In this document: piece after piece, positions 33,060 to 40,954 of the stretch | Numbering within the stretch: the first letter of the stretch is position 1 | Layout: the number at the start of each line of letters is the position of its first letter | Origin: UBA4644 sp900555855 | GTDB taxonomy: Bacteria; Bacillota; Clostridia; Oscillospirales; Butyricicoccaceae | DNA length: 51,792 nucleotides | Assembly (NCBI GenBank): GCA_052289195.1 | Contig: DAWAJD010000012.1 | Location: 1-51,792 of the forward strand | Reading direction: 5' to 3' | Made by a program: the position numbers and the translations under genes | The notes under the pieces: model-generated | Seen by the model: the letters and a program-made list of their open reading frames with translations, nothing else | What the model was told of the DNA's origin: nothing | The model's database searches: none

Positions 33060-33258
33060 ACATTTCTCCTTTGGCAGTTATTATCAAAGCGCCAGCTGCA
33101 GCTTCCGCCATGCCCCTCTGCAGGACAAGCGGGCTTGCGCTTTCATTTCGGGGGATCTCCGCTTTCGCGGCGTTTTCTTCGCAGATGCTCCTTCCGAAAT
33201 TTCTGCAAAAACAAACCATGCTTCTCTCTGAAAACATGATTCCGGCGCTCCGGATAAC

Positions 33259-33296
33259 AAAAAAACACCGATCTGCTTGCAACAAGCAAATCGGCG
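33259..33296 (-). terminator. Rho-independent terminator, expression platform of the riboswitch
   Basis: The minus-strand stem CGCCGATTTGCTTG / CAAGCAGATCGGTG with a TTG loop is followed by TTTTTTTG. It lies ~100 nt after the B12 box and ~200 nt before the giant dockerin-protein start, so it can cut off the whole operon when ligand is bound. Confidence 0.9.
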
Positions 33297-33394
33297 CCCT
33301 GCTCCGAGTTTCGATAGGATCATCGTGCTATCTACTTTCCATTTATCTGCCTCTGCACCAAAAGAGAATATCAGACAGCTCCATGCAGATGAAG

Positions 33395-33615
33395 AAAAGC
33401 GATTCTCCTGACTTGGACTATGGACGCGCAGCGTCCGCGCTCTGTCTTCTACCTTCTCATGGGTCGCCCCACAATGGCTGCCTTTCGGCCACACGGCCTG
33501 CGCTGAAAGCGCTGTCTTACGCTTTTCTGCCGGCCGCTTCGAAAACTTGCTCATCCTCACAGTTCCGGGCGAGTAGTTTCATTGCTCTTTCACCGTGACC
33601 TACCCCATCGGGATA
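33395..33615 (-). promoter_or_regulatory. Cobalamin (B12) riboswitch aptamer
   Basis: In transcription order the minus strand shows CACGGTGAAAGAGC (33585-33598), CGCCCGGAACTGTGAGG (the CCGC..ACTGTGA core, with ACTGTGA at 33557-33563), GCAGCCATTGTGG then CCCATGAGAAGGT (the GCCACTG...GGGAAGG pair of the aptamer), and CCAAGTCAGGAGA (33404-33416), the B12 box. Order and spacing match the Rfam cobalamin class. The last bases of the box read ATCGC, where the consensus has CCTGCC. Its position just before a terminator and the operon predicts repression by corrinoid. A covariance search against RF00174 would settle it. Confidence 0.87.
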
Positions 33616-33776
33616 ACCCACGATTACAATTCTTCAGCGGATAAATGATATGAAATTGTCACGCGGGAATGGTTCCACCCGCCCCGCGGCGGTCTGTCCT
33701 GTGCATCGGCAGCGCCCTTTGCCCCCGTTTTGGGAGAAAAGCGCTGTAAAAAATGCACATTTTTACCACTATGCTT

Positions 33777-33805
33777 ATTATAGCGCCGGCCCGGAGAAAA
33801 GTCTA
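33777..33805 (-). promoter_or_regulatory. Probable promoter of the riboswitch operon
   Basis: TATAAT (33777-33782) lies 17 bp from TAGACT (33800-33805), which matches 4 of 6 positions of the -35 consensus. The leader before the aptamer would be ~150 nt long. No other good promoter is seen in 33,620-33,898, which otherwise holds no gene. Confidence 0.5.
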
Positions 33806-33898
33806 TCGTCATTTGCGTTTTTTGTTTTTTGCGGAACGGCGGGTTTTTACTGCATATTCACCACTTTTCTCCCATGGCCCGGCGGCGGATGCCCTTGC

Positions 33899-34672
33899 TC
33901 AATCCTCGCAAACGGGCAGGAGCACCTGCGTGATGAATTTTTTCGGGTCCTTATGCTGGGGCGGGCCTTCCAGATAGATATGCCGCAGCATCCCCCGGGG
34001 CGTCAGGCCCCGCGCCGCTGCGCAGGCCAGCAGCTTCCGCCCCACGGCGGGAAGCTCCTCATAGGCGCCGTGGTGATAAAGGCTCAGCGCCCGGGTGGGC
34101 GGGAGCTTTTCCACATAGTCGCCGCTGCTCTCCGGCAAAACAGAGACGCAGAACGACACCACCTCCGGCGCCGCAAGGCTGTATTCCGTAAAATACATCC
34201 GCTGGGTGACATCCGTCCCGCAGCAGCGCATGGCTTCCAGCGCCGTCTGCCGCAGCAGCGCGGTCTTCTTTGCCACGCTCCCGGCCCGATAGGTCCGGCG
34301 GTAAATGGTCTGTCCGCTCTGGCGCAGGGTTCTCACCTCCGGCGGCGCTTCGTTGGCCCGCTCCCGCAGCTTTTCGATATGCAGATCCATCTCCCCCCGC
34401 AGCTGCTCCAGTCGGCGGATCAGCGGCAAAAGGTCAAAATCGTCCTCAAAATAGCCCCGGATCTCGCCCAGCGACAGGCCCATGGCCTGAAAGCTCCGGA
34501 TGGTGCGGATCTTGGTAAAGGTGTCGATGGTATAATAGCGGTTGCCGGTGGCGCCGTCCTTCACATCCGGCTGGATCAGGCCGCGCTCCTCATAATGCAG
34601 AATGATGCGCCGGGTCACGCCCACCGCCTGGGCCACCTCCCCGATGGAAAACAGCGCCTGATCCTTTTTCAT
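33899..34672 (-). CDS. MerR-family regulator with GyrI-like domain
   Basis: This is a 257-residue transcription factor. Residues 8-75 form the winged-helix MerR domain (FSIGEVAQAVGVTRRIILHYEERGLI, then RYYTIDTFTKIRTIRSFQAMGLSL). A coiled coil sits at ~85-110, and a GyrI-like ligand domain at ~120-257 (VSFCVSVLPESSGDYVEKLPP; ALSLYHHGAYEELPAVG). This architecture is that of multidrug-sensing regulators such as BmrR. No cognate transporter lies beside it. It has its own promoter (34,717-34,744) and lies upstream of the cobalamin locus, but there is no evidence that it regulates it. Confidence 0.92.
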   Translation of the reverse strand: MKKDQALFSIGEVAQAVGVTRRIILHYEERGLIQPDVKDGATGNRYYTIDTFTKIRTIRSFQAMGLSLGEIRGYFEDDFDLLPLIRRLEQLRGEMDLHIEKLRERANEAPPEVRTLRQSGQTIYRRTYRAGSVAKKTALLRQTALEAMRCCGTDVTQRMYFTEYSLAAPEVVSFCVSVLPESSGDYVEKLPPTRALSLYHHGAYEELPAVGRKLLACAAARGLTPRGMLRHIYLEGPPQHKDPKKFITQVLLPVCED

Positions 34673-34716
34673 AGCCTACCTCCGCTCTCTGCCGTACATG
34701 GATGTGTGATGTTCTT

Positions 34717-34744
34717 ATTATAAGGGATCGCCGGAAAAAAGCAA
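34717..34744 (-). promoter_or_regulatory. Promoter of the MerR-family gene
   Basis: TTGCTT (34739-34744) and TATAAT (34717-34722) are separated by 16 bp on the minus strand. The ribosome site GGAGGT precedes the start at 34672. Confidence 0.65.
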
Positions 34745-34765
34745 GCGCGCCCGGCCCGGCGGCAC

Positions 34766-34793
34766 AAAAAAAGGCGCGGCAAGCTGCCGCGCC
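34766..34793 (-). terminator. Rho-independent terminator of groESL
   Basis: The stem GGCGCGGCA / TGCCGCGCC (34773-34793) is followed on the minus strand by a run of seven T, 25 nt after the groEL stop. Confidence 0.92.
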
Positions 34794-34817
34794 TTGAAGA
34801 TATTCCGGGATCCGGGA

Positions 34818-36452
34818 TCAATACATGCCCATGTCGCCGCCCATACCGGGTGCGGCGGGAGCCGCGGGAGCGGGCTCCTTCTTGTCGGCCACAACGGATT
34901 CGGTGGTCAGGACCATGGAAGCGATGGAGGCTGCGTTCTGCAGAGCGGTACGGGTCACCTTGGTGGGATCCACAATACCGGACTTGATCATATCGCAGTA
35001 GGTCTCCTTATAGGCGTCGAAGCCATAGCCCACCTTGCGGGCGTTTTTGATGCGCTCCAGCACGATGCTGCCGTCGATGCCGGCGTTGACGGCGATCTGC
35101 TTGACGGGCTCCTCCAGGGCCTTCATGACGATGCGGACGCCGGTCTTCTCGTCGCCCTCCACCTTGGAGACCTCCTTGGCCACGGCGGGGATGGCGTTCA
35201 CATAAGCAGTGCCGCCGCCGGCCACGATGCCTTCCTCCACAGCGGCGCGCGTGGCGTTGAGCGCGTCTTCAATGCGGAGCTTCTTCTCCTTCATTTCCAC
35301 CTCGGTAGCAGCACCCACCTTGATGACCGCCACGCCGCCGGCCAGCTTGGCCAGACGCTCCTGCAGCTTCTCCCGATCGAAATCGGAGGTGGAGACGGCG
35401 ATCTCATTGCGGATCTCCGCGACGCGGGCCTTGATGGCGCTCTGGTCGCCGGAGCCGCCCACGATGATGGTGTTTTCCTTCTGGACCTTCACCTGAGACG
35501 CATGGCCCAGCATGGACAGATCCGCGTCGGACAGCTCATAGCCCAGCTCGGAGGAGATCACGGTGCCGCCGGTGAGGATGGCGATATCCTTCAGCATCTC
35601 CTTGCGGCGGTCGCCGAAGCCGGGGGCCTTGACGGCCACGCAGGTAAAGGTGCCGCGGAGCTTGTTGACGATCAGCGTGGACAGGGCCTCGCCCTCCACA
35701 TCCTCGGCGATGATGACCAGCTTCTTGCCGGACTTGACGATGGTCTCCAGCAGGGGCAGGATCTCCTGGATGTTGGAGATCTTCTTATCGGTGATGAGGA
35801 TATAGGCGTCGTCGATGACGGCCTCCATCTTCTCGGTGTCGGTGATCATATAGGGGGTGATATAGCCCCGGTCAAACTGCATGCCCTCCACGACCTCGCT
35901 GTAGGTCTCGGCGGTCTTGGATTCCTCCACGGTGATGACGCCGTCAGCAGTGACCTTTTCCATGGCCTCTGCGATCAGCTTGCCGATGAACTCGTCGCCG
36001 GAGGAGATGGTGGCGACCCGGGCGATATCGTCGGAGCCGTTGACCTTCTGGCTGTTCTTCTTGATCTCGGCCACGGCGGCATCCACGGCCTTGGCGATGC
36101 CCTTGCGCACCACCATGGGGTTGGCGCCGGCGGTCACATTCTTCAGGCCCTCACGGACAAAGGCCTGGGCCAGCAGGGTCGCGGTGGTGGTGCCGTCGCC
36201 GGCGATGTCGTTGGTCTTGGTGGCGACCTCCTTCACCAGCTGCGCGCCCATGTTTTCAAAGGGATCGTCCAGCTCGATGTCCCGGGCGATGGTAACGCCG
36301 TCGTTGGTGATCAGCGGCGCGCCGTATTTCTTGTCCAGCACCACATTGCGGCCCTTGGGGCCCATGGTGACCTTCACAGTATTTGCCAGATGGTTGACGC
36401 CGCGCTCCAGCGCGCGACGGGCTTCTTCACCATACAGAATTTCTTTTGCCAT
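34818..36452 (-). CDS. groEL: Chaperonin GroEL (HSP60)
   Basis: GroEL forms the double-ring ATP-driven folding chamber. The 544 residues match the family length and key blocks: GPKGRNVVLDKKYGAP, the ATP site VAGDGTTTATLLA (with Asp and Thr of DGTTT), PLLETIVKSGKKLVIIAEDV in the apical domain, and VEEGIVAGGGTAYV. The end is the Gly/Met-rich PGMGGDMGMY tail. It is encoded 19 nt after groES and shares its CIRCE-controlled promoter. Confidence 0.99.
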   Translation of the reverse strand: MAKEILYGEEARRALERGVNHLANTVKVTMGPKGRNVVLDKKYGAPLITNDGVTIARDIELDDPFENMGAQLVKEVATKTNDIAGDGTTTATLLAQAFVREGLKNVTAGANPMVVRKGIAKAVDAAVAEIKKNSQKVNGSDDIARVATISSGDEFIGKLIAEAMEKVTADGVITVEESKTAETYSEVVEGMQFDRGYITPYMITDTEKMEAVIDDAYILITDKKISNIQEILPLLETIVKSGKKLVIIAEDVEGEALSTLIVNKLRGTFTCVAVKAPGFGDRRKEMLKDIAILTGGTVISSELGYELSDADLSMLGHASQVKVQKENTIIVGGSGDQSAIKARVAEIRNEIAVSTSDFDREKLQERLAKLAGGVAVIKVGAATEVEMKEKKLRIEDALNATRAAVEEGIVAGGGTAYVNAIPAVAKEVSKVEGDEKTGVRIVMKALEEPVKQIAVNAGIDGSIVLERIKNARKVGYGFDAYKETYCDMIKSGIVDPTKVTRTALQNAASIASMVLTTESVVADKKEPAPAAPAAPGMGGDMGMY

Positions 36453-36471
36453 AATTCTTTCCCTCCGCTTC

Positions 36472-36756
36472 TTATTTCACAATGGCCAGAATATCGCTCT
36501 GCTTGACGATATTATATTCCTGGCCTTCCATTTTGACCTCGGTGCCGGCGTATTTGCTGGTGATGACCTTATCACCCACGCTGACTTCCATCTTGACGGG
36601 ATGCTCGCCGTCCTTGATGCCGGGGCCGACGGCCACGACTTCGGCCACCTGGGGCTTCTCCTTGGCAGATCCGGTGAGGATGATGCCGCTGGCGGTGGTC
36701 TCCTCCGCCTCTACCATTTTAACAACTACTCTGTCCTGCAGCGGAAACAGCTTCAT
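36472..36756 (-). CDS. groES: Co-chaperonin GroES (HSP10)
   Basis: GroES caps the GroEL ring. The ATG at 36754-36756 gives the canonical 94 residues, with AAGAGG 9 nt upstream. Characteristic sequences are MKLFPLQDRVVVKM, the mobile loop EETTASGIILTGSAKEKP, and VGDKVITSKYAGTEVKMEGQ. It is first in the groESL operon. Confidence 0.99.
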   Translation of the reverse strand: MKLFPLQDRVVVKMVEAEETTASGIILTGSAKEKPQVAEVVAVGPGIKDGEHPVKMEVSVGDKVITSKYAGTEVKMEGQEYNIVKQSDILAIVK

Positions 36757-36783
36757 AAGATACAACCTCTTTTTCTTGGATTT

Positions 36784-36810
36784 TTAGCACTCATGCATTC
36801 TGAGTGCCAA
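36784..36810. promoter_or_regulatory. CIRCE operator (HrcA-binding)
   Basis: TTAGCACTC-N9-GAGTGCCAA matches the CIRCE consensus TTAGCACTC-N9-GAGTGCTAA in all but one position. It sits in the groES leader just downstream of the promoter, implying heat-shock control by HrcA. Confidence 0.96.
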
Positions 36811-36822
36811 TCTGTTGTCTTT

Positions 36823-36850
36823 ATCATAGCACGATTTGCGGGAAAAACAA
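36823..36850 (-). promoter_or_regulatory. groESL sigma-A promoter
   Basis: TTGTTT (36845-36850) and TATGAT (36823-36828) with a 16-bp spacer precede the CIRCE site. Confidence 0.7.
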
Positions 36851-36994
36851 CCCCTTTTTTAAAATTTTTCCCAATCTTTTTTGAAACAAACTGTGAACTT
36901 TCGCCAAGGTCTGCCGGATCCTGTCGAACGCTGTCCTGCGGGAGTGCCAAAAGAAACGGTCCCCGCCCTTTGCGGGAGCCGCAGCGCTGTTTTC

Positions 36995-38128
36995 TTAATA
37001 CCGATAGATCCGCTTCACCCGGGGGGTGATCAGGCAGAGGGGATAGGAGAGATTCTGCCCGGTGTATTGCTGCAGCTCGGCCAGCGGCAGCTTCGCGCCG
37101 TTTTTGGAATAGCCGAAGACGGTGACCTCGTCGCCCACCCGGCAGTCGATGCCGGTAGCGTCGATCATGGTCTGATCCATGGAGGTGGCCAGATAGCGGG
37201 TGCGGGTGTCGTTCAGCAGGATGACGCCGGCCCCCTGGGCCATGGGCCGGAACAGGCCGTCGGCATAGCCGATGTCCACCGTGGCCACCCGCGTGTCTCT
37301 TTCCGCCACAAAATGGTTGCAGTAGCCACAGCTCTCCCCTGCGTGGATGGTGTGCAGATTGGTGACGAAGGCCCGCCAGGAGATGCCCTCCTGCACCTGG
37401 AGCCAGTTGGTGCCGTCGTCCATGGAATCATAGCCCATATACAGGCTGCCCGGGCGCACATGGGTGGAGATGGCGTCGCCCTTGAACCAGGAGGTGGCGC
37501 CGGTGTTGCAGCAATGGATATACCGGGGCGAAAAGCCTGCGGCGCGGATCTGCTCCACGGCGCGGCAGAACTTTTCGTAGGCCACGGGCGTCTGGGGATC
37601 GTCGGTATAGGTGGCGTTGACAAAATGGGTGAACACGCCGGCCACCGAAATGTTCCGGAGGGTCTTCAGATGGGCCAGCAGCGCGTCCAGATCCGGCCCG
37701 GCGCAGACGCCGATGCGGTTCATGCCCGTATTGATCTTCAGCTGCACCCGGGCCACCAGGCCCTGCTCCCGGGCCGCTGCATCCACCATATCGGCGTTTT
37801 CCCGGTTAAACACGGGCAGCAGCAGACGGTTTTCCACGGCGTAAGGCACGGCGTTTTCCGGCGCAGGCCCCAGCAGCATGATATCCGCCTTGCGGAAGCC
37901 GCCCTGCCGGAGGGTCACGCCCTCGCAGGTCTGAGCCACAGCCAGCACCTCCGCCCCCATGGTATTCACCAGAAAATCCGCCATGGGCAGCAGGCCGATG
38001 CCATAGGCATTGGCCTTCATCACCGGGATCACGCCCCGGGGCACCGCCGCAGCCTGCACCTTCCGGTATTGCTCCTTCATATTGCCGAAATCCACTTCCA
38101 GGTAGGAATGATACATTCCGATCTCCAT
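36995..38128 (-). CDS. Alanine-racemase-like PLP enzyme, second copy
   Basis: The 377-residue fold-type III PLP protein has the PLP lysine Lys38 in PVMKANAYG, an RIGV strand, THFVNA, HCCNTGATSWF, and GYADGLFRP near the C-terminus. The region that holds the second catalytic base in alanine racemase (normally VGYG) reads CGYCNHF, so the Tyr is kept but the context is changed. It diverges from the canonical alr, 183 bp away. It may be another racemase of the Alr fold (for example for Ser or another amino acid) or a spare alanine racemase. Its start follows AAGGAG. Confidence 0.85.
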   Translation of the reverse strand: MEIGMYHSYLEVDFGNMKEQYRKVQAAAVPRGVIPVMKANAYGIGLLPMADFLVNTMGAEVLAVAQTCEGVTLRQGGFRKADIMLLGPAPENAVPYAVENRLLLPVFNRENADMVDAAAREQGLVARVQLKINTGMNRIGVCAGPDLDALLAHLKTLRNISVAGVFTHFVNATYTDDPQTPVAYEKFCRAVEQIRAAGFSPRYIHCCNTGATSWFKGDAISTHVRPGSLYMGYDSMDDGTNWLQVQEGISWRAFVTNLHTIHAGESCGYCNHFVAERDTRVATVDIGYADGLFRPMAQGAGVILLNDTRTRYLATSMDQTMIDATGIDCRVGDEVTVFGYSKNGAKLPLAELQQYTGQNLSYPLCLITPRVKRIYRY

Positions 38129-38239
38129 AATTCAATTCTCCTTTGCCGAGCTTTTACGCTTTGCGTTCTGCGTTTTTCCGATTCTTTTACGATACCCCAA
38201 AATTCCGCGTTTTGCAAGGAAAAAAATCGCGCTCCGCTC

Positions 38240-38268
38240 TTGAAAGCCCATCCAGACTGGCGTATAAT
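38240..38268 (+). promoter_or_regulatory. Promoter of alr
   Basis: TTGAAA (38240-38245) and TATAAT (38263-38268) are 17 bp apart. The start codon lies 43 nt further on. Confidence 0.82.
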
Positions 38269-38311
38269 GTTTTCGGCTAAAAAACTGCGCTTGCAGAAAG
38301 GATGTCTTACG

Positions 38312-39451
38312 ATGTATAAAGAAGCCATTCGTCCCGTCTGGGCAGAGATCAATCTTTCCAATCTGGACTACAACATCAAGAATATCATGAAGAAGGTCGG
38401 CCCCCAGCGGGAGATCATCGGCGTCATCAAGGCCGATGCCTACGGCCACGGCTCCGTGCAGTGCGCAGAGGTCCTGCGGCAGAACGGCTGCAAGATCTTT
38501 GCCATCGCCACCCTGCAGGAGGCCATCACCCTGCGGGAGGCCGGCGCCAAGGAAGAGATCATCTGCCTGGGCCTGACGCCTGACCTGTATGCCGACACTG
38601 TGGTGAAGTATGATATCACCGCCGTCACCTGCTCCGAGAGCAACGCCAAGGCCTTCTCCGATGAAGCCGTCCGCCAGGGCAAGGAGGTCCATGTGCTCAT
38701 CGCCGTAGACACCGGCATGGGCCGCATCGGCTATCAGGCCGAGGATGTAGACCGGGCCGCCCGCGAGATCGCCGCCATGGAAAAAATGCCCAACCTGAAG
38801 GTCAAGGGAATGTTCTCCCACATGTCCTCCGCCGACTGCATCGACAAGGCCTACGCCTGCTTCCAGGCCAACCGCTACAAGGCCTTCTATGAGGGCGTCA
38901 CTGCCCGGGGCATCAAGCTGCCCTTCCGCACCTTCGCCAACTCCGCCTCCATCATGGAGATCCCCGATGTTTATTACGACGCGGTCCGGCCCGGCATCAT
39001 TCTCTATGGCTGCTATCCCTCCGATGAGATGCGCCGGGAGGAGCTGGACATCAAGCCCGTCATGAGCGTCAAGGCCAACATCGTCTGGCTGAAGGATGTT
39101 CCCGCCGGCTTCTCCGTGGGCTATGGCCGGAAATATATTTCCAAAAAGCCCGCCAAGATCGCCACCATTGCCCTGGGCTATGCCGACGGCTATCCCCGGC
39201 CCTATTCTCCCAACGCTAAGGTCATCGTCAACGGCGTGGTCTGCCCCATCGCCGGCAACATCTGCATGGATCAGTGCATGATCGATGTGACCAATGTGCC
39301 CGATGTGAAGGTGGGCGACGAGGTCATCGTCATGGGCTCCGACGGCGTCAATTCCATCACCGCCGATGATATCGCCCACGCCACCGGCACCATCAATTAT
39401 GAGATCACCTGCGCCTTTGGCCAGCGTCTTCCCAAGGTCTTCGTCAAATAA
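38312..39451 (+). CDS. alr: Alanine racemase
   Basis: Alanine racemase makes D-alanine for peptidoglycan using PLP. The ATG at 38312 opens a 379-residue protein. It has the PLP Lys40 in VIKADAYGHG, the expected VDTGMGRIGY and FSHMSSAD segments, the C-terminal catalytic Tyr in FSVGYGRKY, and ALGYADGYPRP. The length is standard. The codon frame extends left of this ATG, but no plausible start with a ribosome site exists there. The promoter sits directly upstream. Confidence 0.97.
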   Translation: MYKEAIRPVWAEINLSNLDYNIKNIMKKVGPQREIIGVIKADAYGHGSVQCAEVLRQNGCKIFAIATLQEAITLREAGAKEEIICLGLTPDLYADTVVKYDITAVTCSESNAKAFSDEAVRQGKEVHVLIAVDTGMGRIGYQAEDVDRAAREIAAMEKMPNLKVKGMFSHMSSADCIDKAYACFQANRYKAFYEGVTARGIKLPFRTFANSASIMEIPDVYYDAVRPGIILYGCYPSDEMRREELDIKPVMSVKANIVWLKDVPAGFSVGYGRKYISKKPAKIATIALGYADGYPRPYSPNAKVIVNGVVCPIAGNICMDQCMIDVTNVPDVKVGDEVIVMGSDGVNSITADDIAHATGTINYEITCAFGQRLPKVFVK

Positions 39452-39466
39452 CCGATCTGATCAAAA

Positions 39467-39488
39467 CAGCCGCCCGAAAGGGCGGCTG
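39467..39488. terminator. Bidirectional terminator between alr and the YitT gene
   Basis: The stem CAGCCGCCC-GAAA-GGGCGGCTG has a CTTGCATCTT tail on the plus strand and a TTTTGAT tail on the minus strand. The latter suits the convergent YitT gene. Confidence 0.75.
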
Positions 39489-39524
39489 CTTGCATCTTAT
39501 ACGCCTGGCTCCTCCTCCCCGGCT

Positions 39525-40184
39525 TTACCCGGCGGGGGTCTGCTGCTCCGGCTGCTGCTCCGGCTGCTGCTCCGGCTTTTTCCGGAGGGAGGGGAGCTTT
39601 TTCAGCAGGAAGGTGGTGCCGTCCAGCGCCAGGCTGGTGATCACAGTATAGACCGCGCCGTAAACAAAGGCCCAGACCTCCCGGAAGACAAACACCGAGA
39701 GCACGATCACGGTGCTGTCGATGAAAAAGACCAGCAGGCCGAAGGAGAGCTTCGGATGGTGCTTCTTCAGCGCCACCACGATAAAATCCGTCCCGCCTGT
39801 GGAGGAGCCTTCATTGAAAAACAGCGAATAGCCCACGCCCGCCAGAATGCCCGCAAGGATGGCGGCAGTCAGGCGGCTGCCGGTATAGGGCGGGATATAG
39901 CAGCAAACATAGTCGGTGATCAGCGAGCTGATGAGCACGGATTTGATGGAGATCAGGAAAAAATCCCGGCCCAGCTCCCGGAAGGTGAATACGATGATGG
40001 GGATATTGATCAAAACCGTCAGCCAGCCCACCGGCAAATGGAACAGATAATTCCCAAGCACCGCCAATCCGCTGACGCCGCCGGGCGCAAAATTGGCCTG
40101 CATGGCGAAGCTGACGATGCCGCAGCCCAAAAACAGCGAGCCGATGATATCATAGGCCAGCATTTTCCAGTAGTTTTTCTTCAC
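39525..40184 (-). CDS. YitT-family membrane protein
   Basis: The 219-residue integral membrane protein has five to six helices. It carries the family hallmarks FAMQANFAPGGVSGLAVLG and FFNEGSSTGGTDFIV, with the two GGxxGL/TGGTD glycine motifs. Typical YitT proteins are ~280 residues with a soluble DUF2179 tail. Here that tail is lacking and is replaced by a short basic/Gln-rich end containing PEQQ three times. Its function in this family is unknown and may be transport. Confidence 0.9.
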   Translation of the reverse strand: MKKNYWKMLAYDIIGSLFLGCGIVSFAMQANFAPGGVSGLAVLGNYLFHLPVGWLTVLINIPIIVFTFRELGRDFFLISIKSVLISSLITDYVCCYIPPYTGSRLTAAILAGILAGVGYSLFFNEGSSTGGTDFIVVALKKHHPKLSFGLLVFFIDSTVIVLSVFVFREVWAFVYGAVYTVITSLALDGTTFLLKKLPSLRKKPEQQPEQQPEQQTPAG

Positions 40185-40227
40185 AATAACGCTTCCTTCT
40201 GCTGCAACGCAAGATTTTTCGGGGAGC

Positions 40228-40791
40228 TCAGGACCAGAGGATGCTCCAGATAACGAAATCCACCTTTTTCATGTCGGAAAAGCCCGTCTCCGGATAAACA
40301 GTATCAAAGACCTCCACCGCCATGCGGCCGTCCCGGGAGAGGAGATAGCGGCCATACCAGTCCCGCAGGGTCTCATAGGCCTCCAGCGTCCGTTCCACCC
40401 GCCGGTGGTCCCGCTCCAGCGCCAGCGGACGCACGCCCAGCCGGCCCAGCATCTGCGCGTCCCACACCGGCAAGGAGGGATCGATGGTGGCGGCCAGCTT
40501 GCTGGCGGCCGCAGGCTCCAGAAGGCCGAAGGCCCGGTAAAGATCCAGCAGCGCCTGCTCGAAGGAGACGCTCCGGCGCTTATGCTCCTCCAGCCAGCGG
40601 AAATAGAACCGCAGGACCTCCCGATCCTGCTGCCGCAGCTTGTATTGGCTCAAAAAGGCCCGGCGGAAATGCCGGTCCTCGGAGATGTCCCGGGTCTGGA
40701 GGGCATGGATCATCCAGGCATACTGCTCCACCCTGCGGCGGATGGTGGCAAGCGCCGCCAGCGCTTCCTCCCGTTCGATCTGCTCCAGCAC
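40228..40791 (-). CDS. Helical cytoplasmic protein, unknown function
   Basis: I chose the GTG at 40789-40791 because GGGGAGAGG lies 3-4 nt before it and a consensus promoter stands at 40828-40856. The 187-residue product is soluble and almost all helical (EQIEREEALAALATIRRR; FYFRWLEEHKRRSVSFEQ; RMAVEVFDTVYPETGF). It ends KVDFVIWSILWS. I do not recognise the family. Only 43 nt separate its stop from the YitT gene's start, so they are likely co-transcribed. Confidence 0.75.
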   Translation of the reverse strand: MLEQIEREEALAALATIRRRVEQYAWMIHALQTRDISEDRHFRRAFLSQYKLRQQDREVLRFYFRWLEEHKRRSVSFEQALLDLYRAFGLLEPAAASKLAATIDPSLPVWDAQMLGRLGVRPLALERDHRRVERTLEAYETLRDWYGRYLLSRDGRMAVEVFDTVYPETGFSDMKKVDFVIWSILWS

Positions 40792-40827
40792 CGGTCCTCT
40801 CCCCTTTCCCGTGGTTTTCCGTTCCTT

Positions 40828-40856
40828 ATTATACGGCACGGCGGGCCGGATGTCAA
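40828..40856 (-). promoter_or_regulatory. Sigma-A promoter of the helical-protein gene
   Basis: Perfect TTGACA (40851-40856) and TATAAT (40828-40833) are separated by 17 bp on the minus strand. Confidence 0.85.
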
Positions 40857-40954
40857 AACCAATTGTTTTTTTCACAAAATTTAGAAAAGCCGGAACTTTC
40901 CGGCGGTTTTCCCGTCTAATCAAATAATAACGCAAAGAAAAAGGAGGTCTCCCT

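Noticed and set aside
26709..33239. Very long open frame on the plus strand, opposite the giant dockerin gene
   Set aside because: It lacks a ribosome site and any known domain. It mirrors the codon bias of the minus-strand gene, which has a signal peptide, domains and a dockerin.
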